Shown piece by piece: positions 1-9,629 of a DNA stretch of 64,000 bases. The translations under genes and the position numbers were made by a program. Location of the stretch: NCBI RefSeq assembly GCF_016508255.1, contig NZ_JADVKT010000001.1:558001-622000 (forward strand). The letters are read 5' to 3'. Within the stretch, counting starts at the first letter, position 1; each line of letters starts with the position of its first letter. The notes below the pieces were generated by a model, which searched no databases, was not told where the DNA came from, and worked only from the letters and a program-made list of their open reading frames with translations. This DNA comes from Acinetobacter calcoaceticus (GTDB lineage Bacteria > Pseudomonadota > Gammaproteobacteria > Pseudomonadales > Moraxellaceae).

Positions 1-155
1 CTTCTTTCAATAAGCCGAACATTCAATCTAGTTTCTAAAGCAGTAATATGGCGCGTTGCAGCAGCATTCGAAATCTCAAGTTTTTCTGCTGCCTTATTTA
101 ATGTGCCTAATTCAGCGACTGCAACAAATAACTCCATACTTGTAAGACGGTCCAT
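1..155 (-). CDS. LysR-family transcriptional regulator (partial, N-terminus only)
   Basis: The first 51 codons are visible on the minus strand, from an ATG at 155 running off the left edge. The protein opens MDRLTSMELFVAVAELGTLN and continues with an AAEKLEISNAAATRHITALE stretch, the winged helix-turn-helix typical of LysR-type regulators. The effector domain lies outside the window. It is divergent from the dioxygenase operon starting at 279, the usual arrangement for a LysR activator of an aromatic-degradation operon. The inferred role is therefore control of that operon by a pathway intermediate. A 14-bp inverted repeat lies in the shared intergenic region. Family assignment is firm; target and inducer are inference. 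Confidence 0.85.
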   Translation of the reverse strand, partial: MDRLTSMELFVAVAELGTLNKAAEKLEISNAAATRHITALETRLNVRLIER

Positions 156-176
156 ATCCTCACCTTCAATTATTCC

Positions 177-222
177 TAAAATGAAATAAAGATTTTCCTT
201 CGTGATATTTTATTTCATTTTA
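177..222. promoter_or_regulatory. Inverted repeat in divergent LysR/dioxygenase promoter region
   Basis: The arms TAAAATGAAATAAA (177-190) and TTTATTTCATTTTA (209-222) are perfectly complementary over 14 bp with an 18-base spacer. The repeat lies between the LysR start (155) and the dioxygenase start (279). Its position fits an operator for the LysR regulator, but the arms are AT-rich and a cruciform without regulatory function is possible. Confidence 0.5.
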
Positions 223-278
223 TGTCAGCTTAGCATGAGAAAAATGGAAAAAGCTATCTTACTTATGGAAAAAAGTTG

Positions 279-1148
279 ATGAAAAATTTAGATGAAAGAA
301 CAATCACGCAAGCTGTCATAGAACGCAACTCATCATCATCAAATGAACGTCTGAAAGACATAATGCATTCACTTGTAAAGCATTTACACTCGTTTGCCCG
401 TGAAGTTGAGCTTACGGAAGAAGAATGGGAAATTGGGATAAAATTTTTAACTGATGTAGGTCAAATTTGCAGCTCAACACGACAAGAATTCATCTTGCTT
501 TCAGATACATTAGGTTTATCAACTCTAGTTATAGCTCAAAATCATAAAAAACCTATAGGTTGTACAGAAGCTACTGTATTTGGTCCATTCCATGTACAAA
601 ATGCTCCTCAATTAGAACTTGGTTCAAATATTAGTGAAGGTGTTAATGGTACTCCTTGGTTTGTAAGTGGAAATATCCAAGGAATAGATGGAGAACCTAT
701 CCCCAATGCCGTTATTGAAGTTTGGCAGGCCGATGATGATGGATATTATGATGTCCAGAAAGAAAATTTACAGGCATATCAAGGAAGAGCTGTTTTAAAA
801 GCAGATACTCAAGGACATTATTATTTCCAAACTATCGTTCCTGAAGCCTATCCAATTCCACATGATGGTCCTGTAGGAAAAATGCTTGAAGCACTCAATC
901 GCCACCCTTGGAGACCTGCCCATCTTCATTTCATGATTACTGCACCTAATTATGAACGTTTAGTAACCCATGTTTTTAAAGAAGATGGTGAATATTTAGA
1001 TTCAGATGCTGTCTTTGGTGTTCGTTCCTCATTAATTGCAAAATGGGTACGCCATGAAGAAGGCTTAGACCCAAATGGCAATTTCCAGTACACACCATTT
1101 TATACCTTGAATTTTGACTTTGTTCTAAATAAACAAAAGGTTAACTAA
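279..1148 (+). CDS. Hydroxyquinol 1,2-dioxygenase-type intradiol dioxygenase
   Basis: Predicted non-haem Fe(III) intradiol dioxygenase of 289 aa that would cleave 1,2,4-trihydroxybenzene (hydroxyquinol) to maleylacetate in the cytoplasm. An N-terminal helical domain (about residues 1-100) precedes the beta-sandwich. The family's iron ligands are visible: Tyr157 (GYYDVQ), Tyr191 (AYPIPHDGP) and His215/His217 (WRPAHLHF). The hydroxyquinol rather than catechol assignment rests mainly on context: maleylacetate reductase follows in the same operon and no muconate cycloisomerase is present. ATG 279 is chosen over TTG 276 because a GGAAAAAAG stretch lies just upstream. It is separated by only 4 bases from the CoA-transferase gene. 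A catechol or chlorocatechol dioxygenase is the alternative. Codon use is more AT-rich than in the following catIJF-like genes. Confidence 0.8.
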   Translation: MKNLDERTITQAVIERNSSSSNERLKDIMHSLVKHLHSFAREVELTEEEWEIGIKFLTDVGQICSSTRQEFILLSDTLGLSTLVIAQNHKKPIGCTEATVFGPFHVQNAPQLELGSNISEGVNGTPWFVSGNIQGIDGEPIPNAVIEVWQADDDGYYDVQKENLQAYQGRAVLKADTQGHYYFQTIVPEAYPIPHDGPVGKMLEALNRHPWRPAHLHFMITAPNYERLVTHVFKEDGEYLDSDAVFGVRSSLIAKWVRHEEGLDPNGNFQYTPFYTLNFDFVLNKQKVN

Positions 1149-1152
1149 GAGA

Positions 1153-1824
1153 ATGATTAACAAGATTAGTACATCAATTGAAAGTGCCCTATCGCAGATT
1201 AAAGATGGTGCAACCATCCTGATTGGTGGTTTTGGTACCGCAGGACAACCCGCTGAACTCATTGACGGACTGATTGAACTGGGTGTTAAAGGCCTAACTA
1301 TTGTCAGCAATAACGCCGGTAATGGCGATTATGGTCTGGCTAAACTGCTTAAAGCTGGTTCAGTTAAAAAAGTAATCTGTTCTTTCCCTCGTCAGTCTGA
1401 CTCTTATGTGTTTGATGAATTGTACCGTGCCGGAAAGGTCGAGCTTGAAGTGGTACCGCAAGGTAATCTGGCTTGCCGTATTCAGGCAGCCGGTATGGGG
1501 CTTGGGGCTGTGTTTACCCCAACAGGCTTTGGAACACTTTTAGCTGAAGGCAAAGAAACCCGTGAGATTGATGGTAAAGACTACGTACTCGAATATCCAA
1601 TCAAGGCTGACTTTGCCTTGATTAAAGCTTACAAGGGCGACCGTTGGGGCAATCTGGTTTACCGTAAATCTGCACGTAACTTTGGTCCGATCATGGCCAT
1701 GGCTGCTGATGTCACCATTGTTCAGGTTTCTGAGGTAGTTGAGTTAGGTGGACTAGATCCAGAGCACATCATTACCCCGGGTATCTTTGTACAGCATGTT
1801 GTACAAGTACAGCCCGCACAATAA
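1153..1824 (+). CDS. 3-oxoadipate CoA-transferase subunit A (CatI/PcaI type)
   Basis: Alpha subunit (223 aa) of succinyl-CoA:3-oxoadipate CoA-transferase, which activates 3-oxoadipate to 3-oxoadipyl-CoA using succinyl-CoA. The N-terminal glycine-rich GGFGTAGQPAELIDGL segment and the ...GGLDPEHIITPGIFV end are typical of class I CoA-transferase alpha chains. Length matches the family. It lies 4 bases after the dioxygenase and 18 bases before the beta subunit, so translation is probably coupled. In this operon it would act on 3-oxoadipate made by maleylacetate reductase. Base composition is richer in G/C than the dioxygenase and reductase genes, suggesting recruitment from a cat or pca operon. 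Which paralogue (catI or pcaI) it descends from cannot be settled here. Confidence 0.9.
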   Translation: MINKISTSIESALSQIKDGATILIGGFGTAGQPAELIDGLIELGVKGLTIVSNNAGNGDYGLAKLLKAGSVKKVICSFPRQSDSYVFDELYRAGKVELEVVPQGNLACRIQAAGMGLGAVFTPTGFGTLLAEGKETREIDGKDYVLEYPIKADFALIKAYKGDRWGNLVYRKSARNFGPIMAMAADVTIVQVSEVVELGGLDPEHIITPGIFVQHVVQVQPAQ

Positions 1825-1842
1825 GCAATAAGGAGAAATAAC

Positions 1843-2493
1843 ATGAGCTACCAGAAACTCAGCCGTGACCAGATTGCAAAACGTGTGGCACAAGACATTC
1901 CAGATGGTGCCTATGTGAACTTGGGTATTGGCTTACCAACCAAGATCGCAAGCTATTTACCTAATGACAAAGATATTTTCCTTCATTCTGAAAATGGTTT
2001 ACTGGCTTTTGGCCCACCGCCAGCGGCAGGTGAAGAAGACCCTGAGCTGATTAATGCAGGTAAAGAGTTTGTGACCATGCTTGAAGGCGGTAGCTTTTTC
2101 CACCATGGCGACTCATTTGCGATGATGCGTGGCGGTCATCTTGATATTGCAGTGCTGGGTGCTTTTCAGGTTGCAGCCAATGGTGATTTGGCGAACTGGC
2201 ATACCGGTGCGCCAAATGCGATTCCTGCGGTGGGTGGTGCAATGGATTTGGCAGTGGGTGCCAAGAAAGTATTTATTACCACGGACCACGTGACCAAGCA
2301 AGGTGAACCGAAGATTGTTGCCGAGCTAACTTATCCTGTAACGGGTAAGCACTGTGTGGACCGTATTTACACGGACCTGTGTGTGATTTATGTGACCACC
2401 GATGGTTTAAAGGTGCTTGAGAAAGTGGAAGGTCTTAGCTTTGAAGAGTTACAAGATTTAACGGGTGCAACTTTGATTGATGCAACGGTTTAA
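1843..2493 (+). CDS. 3-oxoadipate CoA-transferase subunit B (CatJ/PcaJ type)
   Basis: Beta subunit (216 aa) of the same heterodimeric CoA-transferase. The SENGLLAFGP motif near residue 50 contains the glutamate that forms the covalent CoA-thioester in class I enzymes. GGHLDIAVLGAFQV and the VTKQGEPKIV segment are also family-typical. A strong ribosome binding site (AAGGAGA) precedes the ATG at 1843. Downstream, the expected thiolase gene is separated by about 390 bases that contain a large inverted-repeat element. In canonical Acinetobacter cat and pca operons these genes are nearly contiguous. Confidence 0.9.
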   Translation: MSYQKLSRDQIAKRVAQDIPDGAYVNLGIGLPTKIASYLPNDKDIFLHSENGLLAFGPPPAAGEEDPELINAGKEFVTMLEGGSFFHHGDSFAMMRGGHLDIAVLGAFQVAANGDLANWHTGAPNAIPAVGGAMDLAVGAKKVFITTDHVTKQGEPKIVAELTYPVTGKHCVDRIYTDLCVIYVTTDGLKVLEKVEGLSFEELQDLTGATLIDATV

Positions 2494-2564
2494 GTTTGTA
2501 AATGATCTAATCGCTACAGTTAATAAATAGCATCACGGCCTTGAATTACATTGATATTCAAAAG

Positions 2565-2820
2565 CCTTTTGTATAGGCAATACCTTACTTTTCAAAGATG
2601 AAAAGTAACAAAAATCTATGTTGAACAGAGGAGGCTTCCTTGCCTCCCTGTCCAACGAGTGACATCCATGTCACCTGTCACGATAGCAAACTGCTAGTGG
2701 ATACGAGGTGGCGACATGGATGTCGCCTTGTTGCTCAGCACAACAGGGATGTTGTGTCTGAGTAACAAAGGGTTTTGTCACTTTTGCCCTGTCAAAAGTG
2801 AGGCATTGCCTATGCAAAGG
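2565..2820. repeat. 256-bp nested inverted-repeat element between catJ-like and catF-like genes
   Basis: The outer ends are imperfect inverted repeats of roughly 50 bp: the left arm begins CCTTTTGTATAGGCAATACC at 2565, and the complement of the right end (2820 downwards) reads CCTTTGCATAGGCAATGCCT. Inside are a GAGGC/GCCTC hairpin around 2631-2647, GTGACATCCATGTCAC at 2659-2674 and GGCGACATGGATGTCGCC at 2710-2727. No transposase is present. The structure resembles a non-autonomous mobile palindrome (MITE- or REP-like) inserted in the operon. No convincing target-site duplication was seen. The family name is unknown to me. Confidence 0.7.
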
Positions 2821-2884
2821 AAGAATGGATAAACCCATCATTTGTGGCAATGACAGCAACAGATTTCAAAATGGAAATGTAAGA

Positions 2885-4093
2885 ATGAAAAACGCTTATA
2901 TCATCGATGCCATCCGTACTCCATTCGGCCGTTATGCCGGTGGTCTTGCCCCTGTCCGTGCCGATGACCTTGGTGCTGTGCCGATTAAAGCACTAATGCA
3001 ACGTAACCCGAATGTAGATTGGGAACAGGTCGATGATGTGATCTATGGCTGTGCCAACCAAGCCGGTGAAGACAACCGTAATGTCAGCCGTATGTCAGCA
3101 CTGCTTGCTGGTTTACCGTATCAGGTTCCAGCAACCACCATTAACCGTTTGTGTGGTTCATCACTCGATGCGATTGCCATTGCTGCCCGTGCCATTAAAG
3201 CAGGCGAAGCTAACTTGGTGATTGCAGGTGGTGTAGAAAGCATGAGTCGTGCACCTTATGTGATGGGTAAGTCTGACAGTGCTTTTGGTCGTAGCCAGAA
3301 GATTGAAGACACCACCATGGGCTGGCGTTTCATTAACCCTAAACTTAAAGAATTATATGGTGTAGACACCATGCCCCAGACTGCCGAGAACGTAGCTGAA
3401 CAGTTCAACGTGAATCGTGCAGATCAGGACCAGTTTGCCTTGGCGAGCCAACAACGCACCGCAAGCGCGCAAGCCAAAGGCTTTTTTTCTAAAGAAATCG
3501 TGGCAGTTGAAATCCCTCAGCGTAAGGGGGATGCTGTTGTGATTGATACCGATGAACATCCACGTGCATCAACTACGATTGAAGCTTTAAGCAAACTTAA
3601 ACCAGTGGTTAAAGCAGATGGTTCTGTCACTGCGGGTAATGCTTCGGGCATTAACGATGGTGCCGCAGCTCTACTCATTGCTTCTGATGAGGCTGTTCAA
3701 GCTTACAATCTAAAACCACGTGCCAAGATCATTGCTTCAACCGCAGTGGGTGTAGAACCCCGCATTATGGGTTTTGCTCCAGCGCCAGCCATTAAAAAAT
3801 TACTTAAACAAGCCAATCTGACTTTAGATCAGATGGATGTGATTGAGCTTAACGAAGCTTTTGCTGCACAGGCTTTAGCTGTGACCCGTGATTTAGGTTT
3901 GCCAGATGATTCTGACAAGGTCAATCCAAACGGTGGTGCGATTGCTTTGGGTCATCCGTTGGGTGCATCAGGTGCACGTCTAGTGACCACAGCCTTAAAC
4001 CAGCTTGAGCAAACAGGCGGTCGTTATGCCTTATGTTCAATGTGTATTGGTGTAGGCCAAGGGATTGCTTTGATTATTGAAAAAGTAAGTTAA
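2885..4093 (+). CDS. 3-oxoadipyl-CoA thiolase (CatF/PcaF type)
   Basis: Thiolase of 402 aa that cleaves 3-oxoadipyl-CoA with CoA to succinyl-CoA and acetyl-CoA, the last step of the beta-ketoadipate pathway. The nucleophilic Cys lies in NRLCGSS near residue 90. The C-terminal catalytic blocks are [23 protein letters not shown] and [10 protein letters not shown]. An in-frame upstream extension begins at 2798, but it would read through the inverted-repeat element. The ATG at 2885 gives [20 protein letters not shown], the normal family start, and the usual length. It is followed by a hairpin at 4107-4144. G/C-rich third positions match the two transferase genes rather than the flanking dioxygenase and reductase. 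Confidence 0.92.
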   Translation: MKNAYIIDAIRTPFGRYAGGLAPVRADDLGAVPIKALMQRNPNVDWEQVDDVIYGCANQAGEDNRNVSRMSALLAGLPYQVPATTINRLCGSSLDAIAIAARAIKAGEANLVIAGGVESMSRAPYVMGKSDSAFGRSQKIEDTTMGWRFINPKLKELYGVDTMPQTAENVAEQFNVNRADQDQFALASQQRTASAQAKGFFSKEIVAVEIPQRKGDAVVIDTDEHPRASTTIEALSKLKPVVKADGSVTAGNASGINDGAAALLIASDEAVQAYNLKPRAKIIASTAVGVEPRIMGFAPAPAIKKLLKQANLTLDQMDVIELNEAFAAQALAVTRDLGLPDDSDKVNPNGGAIALGHPLGASGARLVTTALNQLEQTGGRYALCSMCIGVGQGIALIIEKVS

Positions 4094-4106
4094 TAATTTA
4101 TAAATA

Positions 4107-4144
4107 AGTATCCTATTCTGTATTTATTCGGAATAGGATACTTA
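4107..4144 (+). terminator. Hairpin after the thiolase gene
   Basis: Perfect 13-bp stem AAGTATCCTATTC / GAATAGGATACTT with a 12-base loop, 13 bases after the thiolase stop. The following run is TATGTTTATTT, not a clean U tract, so termination may be partial. That would leave the reductase and porin genes weakly co-transcribed or under their own promoter. Confidence 0.6.
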
Positions 4145-4319
4145 TGTTTATTTAAATGAGATTTAAAAATTTAATTTTAAATATTGGACTCTTATTAAAA
4201 TAAAAAACTGCCTTATTTTTATTCTTCCAATAATGAAAATATATTTTTCCAAATCAGTATTTTTAAAATAAAAAAAATCGTTAGGATGAAATTATGTTTT
4301 ATAACGAAATGTAATTGAT

Positions 4320-4685
4320 ATGGACGATATTTTAATTAAACGTCTGGAAGATGAGAGATTCAAAGCTATCGTTGAGAAACGATATGAAGATTTTGCAAAA
4401 TTGGCTCACCCAGATATGACTTATACACATACTAGTGGTGTAACAGATACTAGAGAATCATACCTAAATAAATTATTTGGTGGTTTTTATGATTACAAAT
4501 GGATCACCCACCCCGTTAGTAAAATTAAAGTTTTTGGTGATCTAGCATTAGTTTTTGGTGAAATGCATTCAGAACTTATCGCTGGCACTGTTGAAAAAAC
4601 ACTTAGAAATAAATCTCTAGCTATTTGGAAAAAAGAAAATAACGAATGGCTATTTTACGCATACCAGCCTACCCCTTTACCTTAA
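4320..4685 (+). CDS. NTF2-like (DUF4440-type) small protein
   Basis: A 121-aa protein with the alpha+beta cone-fold pattern of NTF2-like/DUF4440 proteins. An N-terminal helix (ERFKAIVEKRYEDFAKLAHPDM) is followed by TYTHTSGVTDTRESYLNKL and alternating strands ending AIWKKENNEWLFYAYQPTP. Members include small isomerases, dehydratases and binding proteins, so no reaction can be assigned. It lies 11 bases before the maleylacetate reductase start, so it is probably co-transcribed and may act on a pathway intermediate such as a maleylacetate tautomer (speculation). The upstream 227 bases after the thiolase are very AT-rich and may hold a promoter. No strong ribosome binding site is visible before the ATG. 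Confidence 0.75.
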   Translation: MDDILIKRLEDERFKAIVEKRYEDFAKLAHPDMTYTHTSGVTDTRESYLNKLFGGFYDYKWITHPVSKIKVFGDLALVFGEMHSELIAGTVEKTLRNKSLAIWKKENNEWLFYAYQPTPLP

Positions 4686-4696
4686 GCGAGCCTATT

Positions 4697-5767
4697 ATGA
4701 ATACTGATTTTATCTATGATATTCCTCAGAGCAGAGTAATTTTTGGTGCTGGTTCTATCAAATTTTTGCAAAGAGAGATTGAGCTTCTGGGTGCAAAAAA
4801 AGCTTTAGTTTTATGTACTCCGGAACAAGTTGAATTAGCCGAAAAAATCTCTTCAATTCTAGGTGATGTTTCAGTAGGTATTTATTCAAAAGCTGTCATG
4901 CATGTACCCATTGAATCAGCTAAAGAAGCTCGAGAAGTAGCTAAAGAATTAGGGGCTGACTGTGCTATTGCCGTTGGTGGTGGCTCTACAACCGGTTTAG
5001 GTAAAGCTATTGCTTTAGAATATGATCTACCTATTTTAGCAATTCCTACTACTTATGCTGGATCAGAAATGACTCCAGTTTATGGAATTACTGAAAATGG
5101 CATCAAGAAAACAGGGAAAGATCCTCGTGTCCTTCCTAAAACAGTCATCTATGACCCTGAGTTGACATTAACTCTTCCACTAGAGATGTCAATTACTAGT
5201 GGTATTAATGCGATTGCACATGCTGCTGAAGGTTTATACGCCCAGAATGGTAATCCTATTATGTCACTCTTGGCTGAAGAAGGTATACGCGCTTTAGCCG
5301 AAGGCCTACGTAAATTAAAAAATAATGCTCAGGATATTGAGGCAAGAAGTTTATGCCTATATGGAGCATGGTTATGTGGGTATGTTTTAGGTAATGTCGG
5401 AATGGCTATTCATCATAAGCTTTGCCATACATTAGGTGGAAGCTTTAACTTGCCACATGCCCCAACCCATACTGTAGTCCTCCCTCATGCTATTGCTTAT
5501 AACGAGAAAGCTACGCCAGAAGCAATGCAACGTATTAAAAGAGCTTTAAACGCTCCCGCTGGTAGTACGGCAGCAAATGCCTTGTTTAATCTTATAAAAG
5601 ACCTTGACGGTCCAACTTCTCTCGCATTATTAGGTTTAACAGAACCGGATTTGGATAAAGCAACGGATATTGCTTTAGCAAACCCATACTGGAACCCGGA
5701 ACCTATCGAGAAGAATGCGATCCGTCATTTGCTACAGAATGCTTATAACGGAACTAATCCGAATTAA
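4697..5767 (+). CDS. Maleylacetate reductase
   Basis: Predicted NAD(P)H-dependent reductase (356 aa) of the iron-containing alcohol dehydrogenase superfamily, reducing maleylacetate to 3-oxoadipate. Visible are the N-terminal SRVIFGAGSI, the nucleotide-binding AVGGGSTTGLGKAIAL, the IPTTYAGSEMTPVYGIT block typical of maleylacetate reductases, and histidine-rich AHAAEGL, HHKLCHTLGG and PHAPTHTVVLPH segments. Length matches characterised maleylacetate reductases. ATG 4697 is preferred to an in-frame start at 4646, which would overlap the NTF2-like gene and add non-family residues. Its product is the substrate of the CoA-transferase at 1153-2493, linking both halves of the cluster. Confidence 0.88.
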   Translation: MNTDFIYDIPQSRVIFGAGSIKFLQREIELLGAKKALVLCTPEQVELAEKISSILGDVSVGIYSKAVMHVPIESAKEAREVAKELGADCAIAVGGGSTTGLGKAIALEYDLPILAIPTTYAGSEMTPVYGITENGIKKTGKDPRVLPKTVIYDPELTLTLPLEMSITSGINAIAHAAEGLYAQNGNPIMSLLAEEGIRALAEGLRKLKNNAQDIEARSLCLYGAWLCGYVLGNVGMAIHHKLCHTLGGSFNLPHAPTHTVVLPHAIAYNEKATPEAMQRIKRALNAPAGSTAANALFNLIKDLDGPTSLALLGLTEPDLDKATDIALANPYWNPEPIEKNAIRHLLQNAYNGTNPN

Positions 5768-5788
5768 GTAAACCCCGTGTCATCCCTC

Positions 5789-5825
5789 TATCCAACCCTA
5801 CTTAATTTATAAGTGGGGTTAGATA
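5789..5825 (+). terminator. Imperfect hairpin between maleylacetate reductase and porin genes
   Basis: TATCCAACCCTACTT and AAGTGGGGTTAGATA pair at 12 of 15 positions around a 7-base loop. There is no U tract after it, so it may be an attenuator or an mRNA-stabilising hairpin rather than a full terminator. Confidence 0.4.
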
Positions 5826-5853
5826 AACACATGCTTAAAAAAAGGAATTTTAA

Positions 5854-7035
<1,182 letters not shown>

Positions 7036-7063
7036 GTCTAATACGTTAATTAATATTTAAAAT

Positions 7064-7102
7064 AGACCTCTGAAAGATAACTTATAATCTTTCAGAGGTC
7101 TT
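7064..7102 (+). terminator. Terminator of the porin transcript
   Basis: A near-perfect stem from AGACCTCTGAAAGAT and its complement ATCTTTCAGAGGTCT, followed by TATTACT, about 30 bases after the porin stop. It marks the end of the catabolic cluster. Confidence 0.8.
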
Positions 7103-8415
7103 ATTACTAATGCATTTTTAAGTGAGGACCTGAGGACTTAGAAAGAAAATCCTTTAAAATAAAAATAGAAGTTTTGAACATTCCATGTAATGCAACTTGA
7201 TTAAGTTTTAAAAACTAACAAACCGATTACTTGAGTATTTGCATCATTAAGATTCCTAATTAATTGCCAGGTTATAACAACAATTCAATACAGGGTTATT
7301 TTCTGTAATACTTAATTTTCCCAAATTGATTAAATATTTTTAAATATAAAATACCAATCATAAAATTCATATACTATTATCAAAATTACTATTTTAGATC
7401 ACATAAGATACTAAATAGGAGTTTATAACATGCTGCACAAGATTTAGACTAGATAATATTATTAATTTTTATGATAACTATCAAAAAACTATTAATTATT
7501 TTACTCATGACTACTATTTACTAGCAGATGCACTAGCTAATATTACAGGCTACAAAATAAGAAGTTTTTTAGTAAATGCCTGTTAAATTCAAAGATATCG
7601 ATTACTTCTTAAAATAAAGTAAAAAATTTAAAATCGGTTATTTAGATTAATATTAAAAATAATATATTAGTTAAATTACTACAACCAATTTAATTTAAGA
7701 GTAAATAAATTTTAAATTTAAATTCATTTTAGTGAATGAGTTCTTAGTGTATTGATCAAATGATTATAATCTGACTTTCTAGCTTCTTTTAAAACTTTAT
7801 TAATTTGATTAGAATTCCAATTTTGTTTATAAGCTGAAAAAATAAAAACTGATAGTAAAATAAACTCATGCTCTCCAAAACGAAAATAAACGTTTCTAAG
7901 CTTTTTAGCAGGACTAAACAAATTCATCTACAAAACTCAAATAAAAGCAAAAAATTAAAAAACCTAAGAATATTTTATAATAGCCTTAGGTGGCTCAACT
8001 AATGGTAAGTTCCACTTAAACCAAATACCTGAAAGTACTTGGGGATACTTTCAGCTTTAAAATTACCAGTCAATTTAATAAAAATCAAAAAACAATTTAT
8101 GTTATTTTTCACATAAAATTTATCTATACTTGTTGAAAAAATAAGTTATAAATTAAAGATAAATATTATTTTTTAAATATTTTAGTTATTTTTATTAAAT
8201 TTACTTTATATTTTACATTTTTAAAATACAAAATACCAATACATATAATAAAAAACATAAAATTATAAATAAATAAACCAATAAATATATTATATACAGA
8301 CCATATTAGGCATAAAAATGTCCCAATCAAGCATCAAATGAAAAAGAAAGAACATATAACTTTCTATAAGATATAACTATTATTAAATATTGACTTGGTA
8401 GTATTTAGTTTAATT
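7103..8415. other. AT-rich intergenic stretch between porin and AraC gene
   Basis: About 1.3 kb, strikingly A+T rich, with one plausible short gene on the minus strand (7724-7927). A perfect 9-bp hairpin (CTGAAAGTA / TACTTTCAG, 8029-8054) is present. A minus-strand run of about 27 codons ending near 7208 reads as QLIRNLNDANTQVIGLLVF and may be the tail of a decayed gene, but I cannot name it. The last 340 bases before the AraC gene are almost entirely A and T. I see no RNA gene or transposase remnant here. Confidence 0.5.
7724..7927 (-). CDS. Small hypothetical protein (67 aa)
   Basis: I do not recognise this gene. The 67-aa product begins MNLFSPAKKLRNVYFRFGEH and has one moderately hydrophobic stretch (EFILLSVFIFSAY) followed by a basic, helix-prone tail (NKVLKEARKSDYNHLINTLR). 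It is AT-rich like its surroundings. It starts with ATG but has no strong ribosome binding site. The balanced amino-acid composition, with conserved-looking charged patches, argues for a real gene rather than chance. The region is AT-rich enough to be poor in long chance open frames. No function is proposed. Confidence 0.4.
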   Translation of the reverse strand: MNLFSPAKKLRNVYFRFGEHEFILLSVFIFSAYKQNWNSNQINKVLKEARKSDYNHLINTLRTHSLK

Positions 8416-9420
8416 ATGGTTACACGAACTAAGCATGCATGTATAATTTGTGAATATCTATTACAAAACAATTTTATTGATAACTACTATTATGAAAAAA
8501 TATGTGGCTCTATTTGTCGTGAGTTAAATTTTGACTTAGACTTTAATAACAATTTATCAAAATATTTAATTAATTACTGTATAAAACTTAAATTGAAAAA
8601 TCTTGCCTTAGATATGGGGGAAGTTAATTTATCTCAATTATGGATACTAGAACTAGGAGCATTAATACAACCTAATTATCTTTTAGCATTACAGTTTATT
8701 ATAGACCATCAAACACATACTTTTCCATTTGCAAAGATCGAAATGTTCTTTGATCGGCATTTTTATTTTACCATTGAACCATTACTATTCCAATTCACTA
8801 ATGAGGATGGTTATATTTTTTCTGTAGAATATCACTTAAGTCAACTATTAAATATTGTTAAAACTTTAGTTCCTTTTATTGATTATCCTAAAAAAATCTA
8901 TGTAACATTTGCCCCTCCTGCAGAGCCAAACTACTACAAAGAATATTTCAATTGTGAAATAATTTATAATTCAAATGAAAATAGAATTTCTTTTGGGGTG
9001 TCAAGATCTAAACTTACGGAAAAATTGGATCCTATAAGTTTTTCTATAATTGAAGAAAAAATTTTACATTTTTTAGAACTTTCAAAAGCAATTCAAAAAA
9101 CAGACAGTGAACTAAAAAATAAAATTAATTTTATTTTTAATCAATCTGGAAATGATCTTCCTAATGAAGAAACATTAGCTAACCAGCTAAATATGCATCC
9201 TCGTACACTTAGAAGAAAGCTAAAAGCTGAAGGGGAAACATTTAGAAATTTAGTTACTGAGTATAAAATAAAAAAGGCAATTACCTTACTAACTATGACA
9301 AAGCTAAATTTCAAACAGGTAGCCTATCAACTAGGCTTTAAAAGCAGTACTAGTTTCAGTAAATCATTTAAAAGTTGGACAGGTTATTCACCACAAAAAT
9401 ATCGAAACAGTAATTATTAA
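8416..9420 (+). CDS. AraC-family transcriptional regulator
   Basis: Regulator of 334 aa. The N-terminal two thirds resemble the Arabinose_bd-like sensor region of OruR/ArgR-type AraC proteins. The C-terminal 100 residues hold the double helix-turn-helix: LANQLNMHPRTLRRKLKAEG then FKQVAYQLGFKSSTSFSKSF, ending with the family signature TGYSPQKYR. ATG 8416 is chosen. An in-frame TTG at 8395 exists, but neither start has a good ribosome site. The gene is far richer in A and T than the core genes around it, suggesting foreign origin or long drift. Its target is unknown. It lies between the LamB-like porin and a porin remnant, so it may once have controlled a neighbouring, now lost, operon. It converges with the small gene at 9417. 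Confidence 0.85.
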   Translation: MVTRTKHACIICEYLLQNNFIDNYYYEKICGSICRELNFDLDFNNNLSKYLINYCIKLKLKNLALDMGEVNLSQLWILELGALIQPNYLLALQFIIDHQTHTFPFAKIEMFFDRHFYFTIEPLLFQFTNEDGYIFSVEYHLSQLLNIVKTLVPFIDYPKKIYVTFAPPAEPNYYKEYFNCEIIYNSNENRISFGVSRSKLTEKLDPISFSIIEEKILHFLELSKAIQKTDSELKNKINFIFNQSGNDLPNEETLANQLNMHPRTLRRKLKAEGETFRNLVTEYKIKKAITLLTMTKLNFKQVAYQLGFKSSTSFSKSFKSWTGYSPQKYRNSNY

Positions 9421-9629
9421 AAAGATCTTTCAAAAAAATAACTATATATGACAAGTATAAATGAATATAGTATTAATGATATAATCGGACTAAATATTAG
9501 AATGAGAAGCTTATCAAATAAACTTAAATATGGATTATCTTTTTGACTTAAAAACCATATTACCGATAGTACAACTGATACTATGAGAATAATAATATAA
9601 AAAAACATTGCAAAAGAATAGAAATTCAT
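9417..9629 (-). CDS. Small hypothetical membrane protein (70 aa)
   Basis: Unrecognised. It is a 70-aa product with two predicted transmembrane helices: YSFAMFFYIIILIVSVVLSV, then, after a short polar turn QKDNPYLSLFDK, LLILIFSPIISLILYSFILV. It ends FFERSF. ATG 9629 is taken; an in-frame TTG lies at 9635. A weak TAGGT lies a few bases upstream. Its stop codon overlaps the stop of the convergent AraC gene. A two-helix protein of this size could be an accessory membrane peptide, but chance translation of AT-rich DNA also yields hydrophobic peptides, so confidence is low. Confidence 0.35.
   Translation of the reverse strand: MNFYSFAMFFYIIILIVSVVLSVIWFLSQKDNPYLSLFDKLLILIFSPIISLILYSFILVIYSYFFERSF

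Noticed and set aside
2798..2884. Extended thiolase start at 2798
   Set aside because: The added residues come from the inverted-repeat element; ATG 2885 gives the normal thiolase N-terminus and length.
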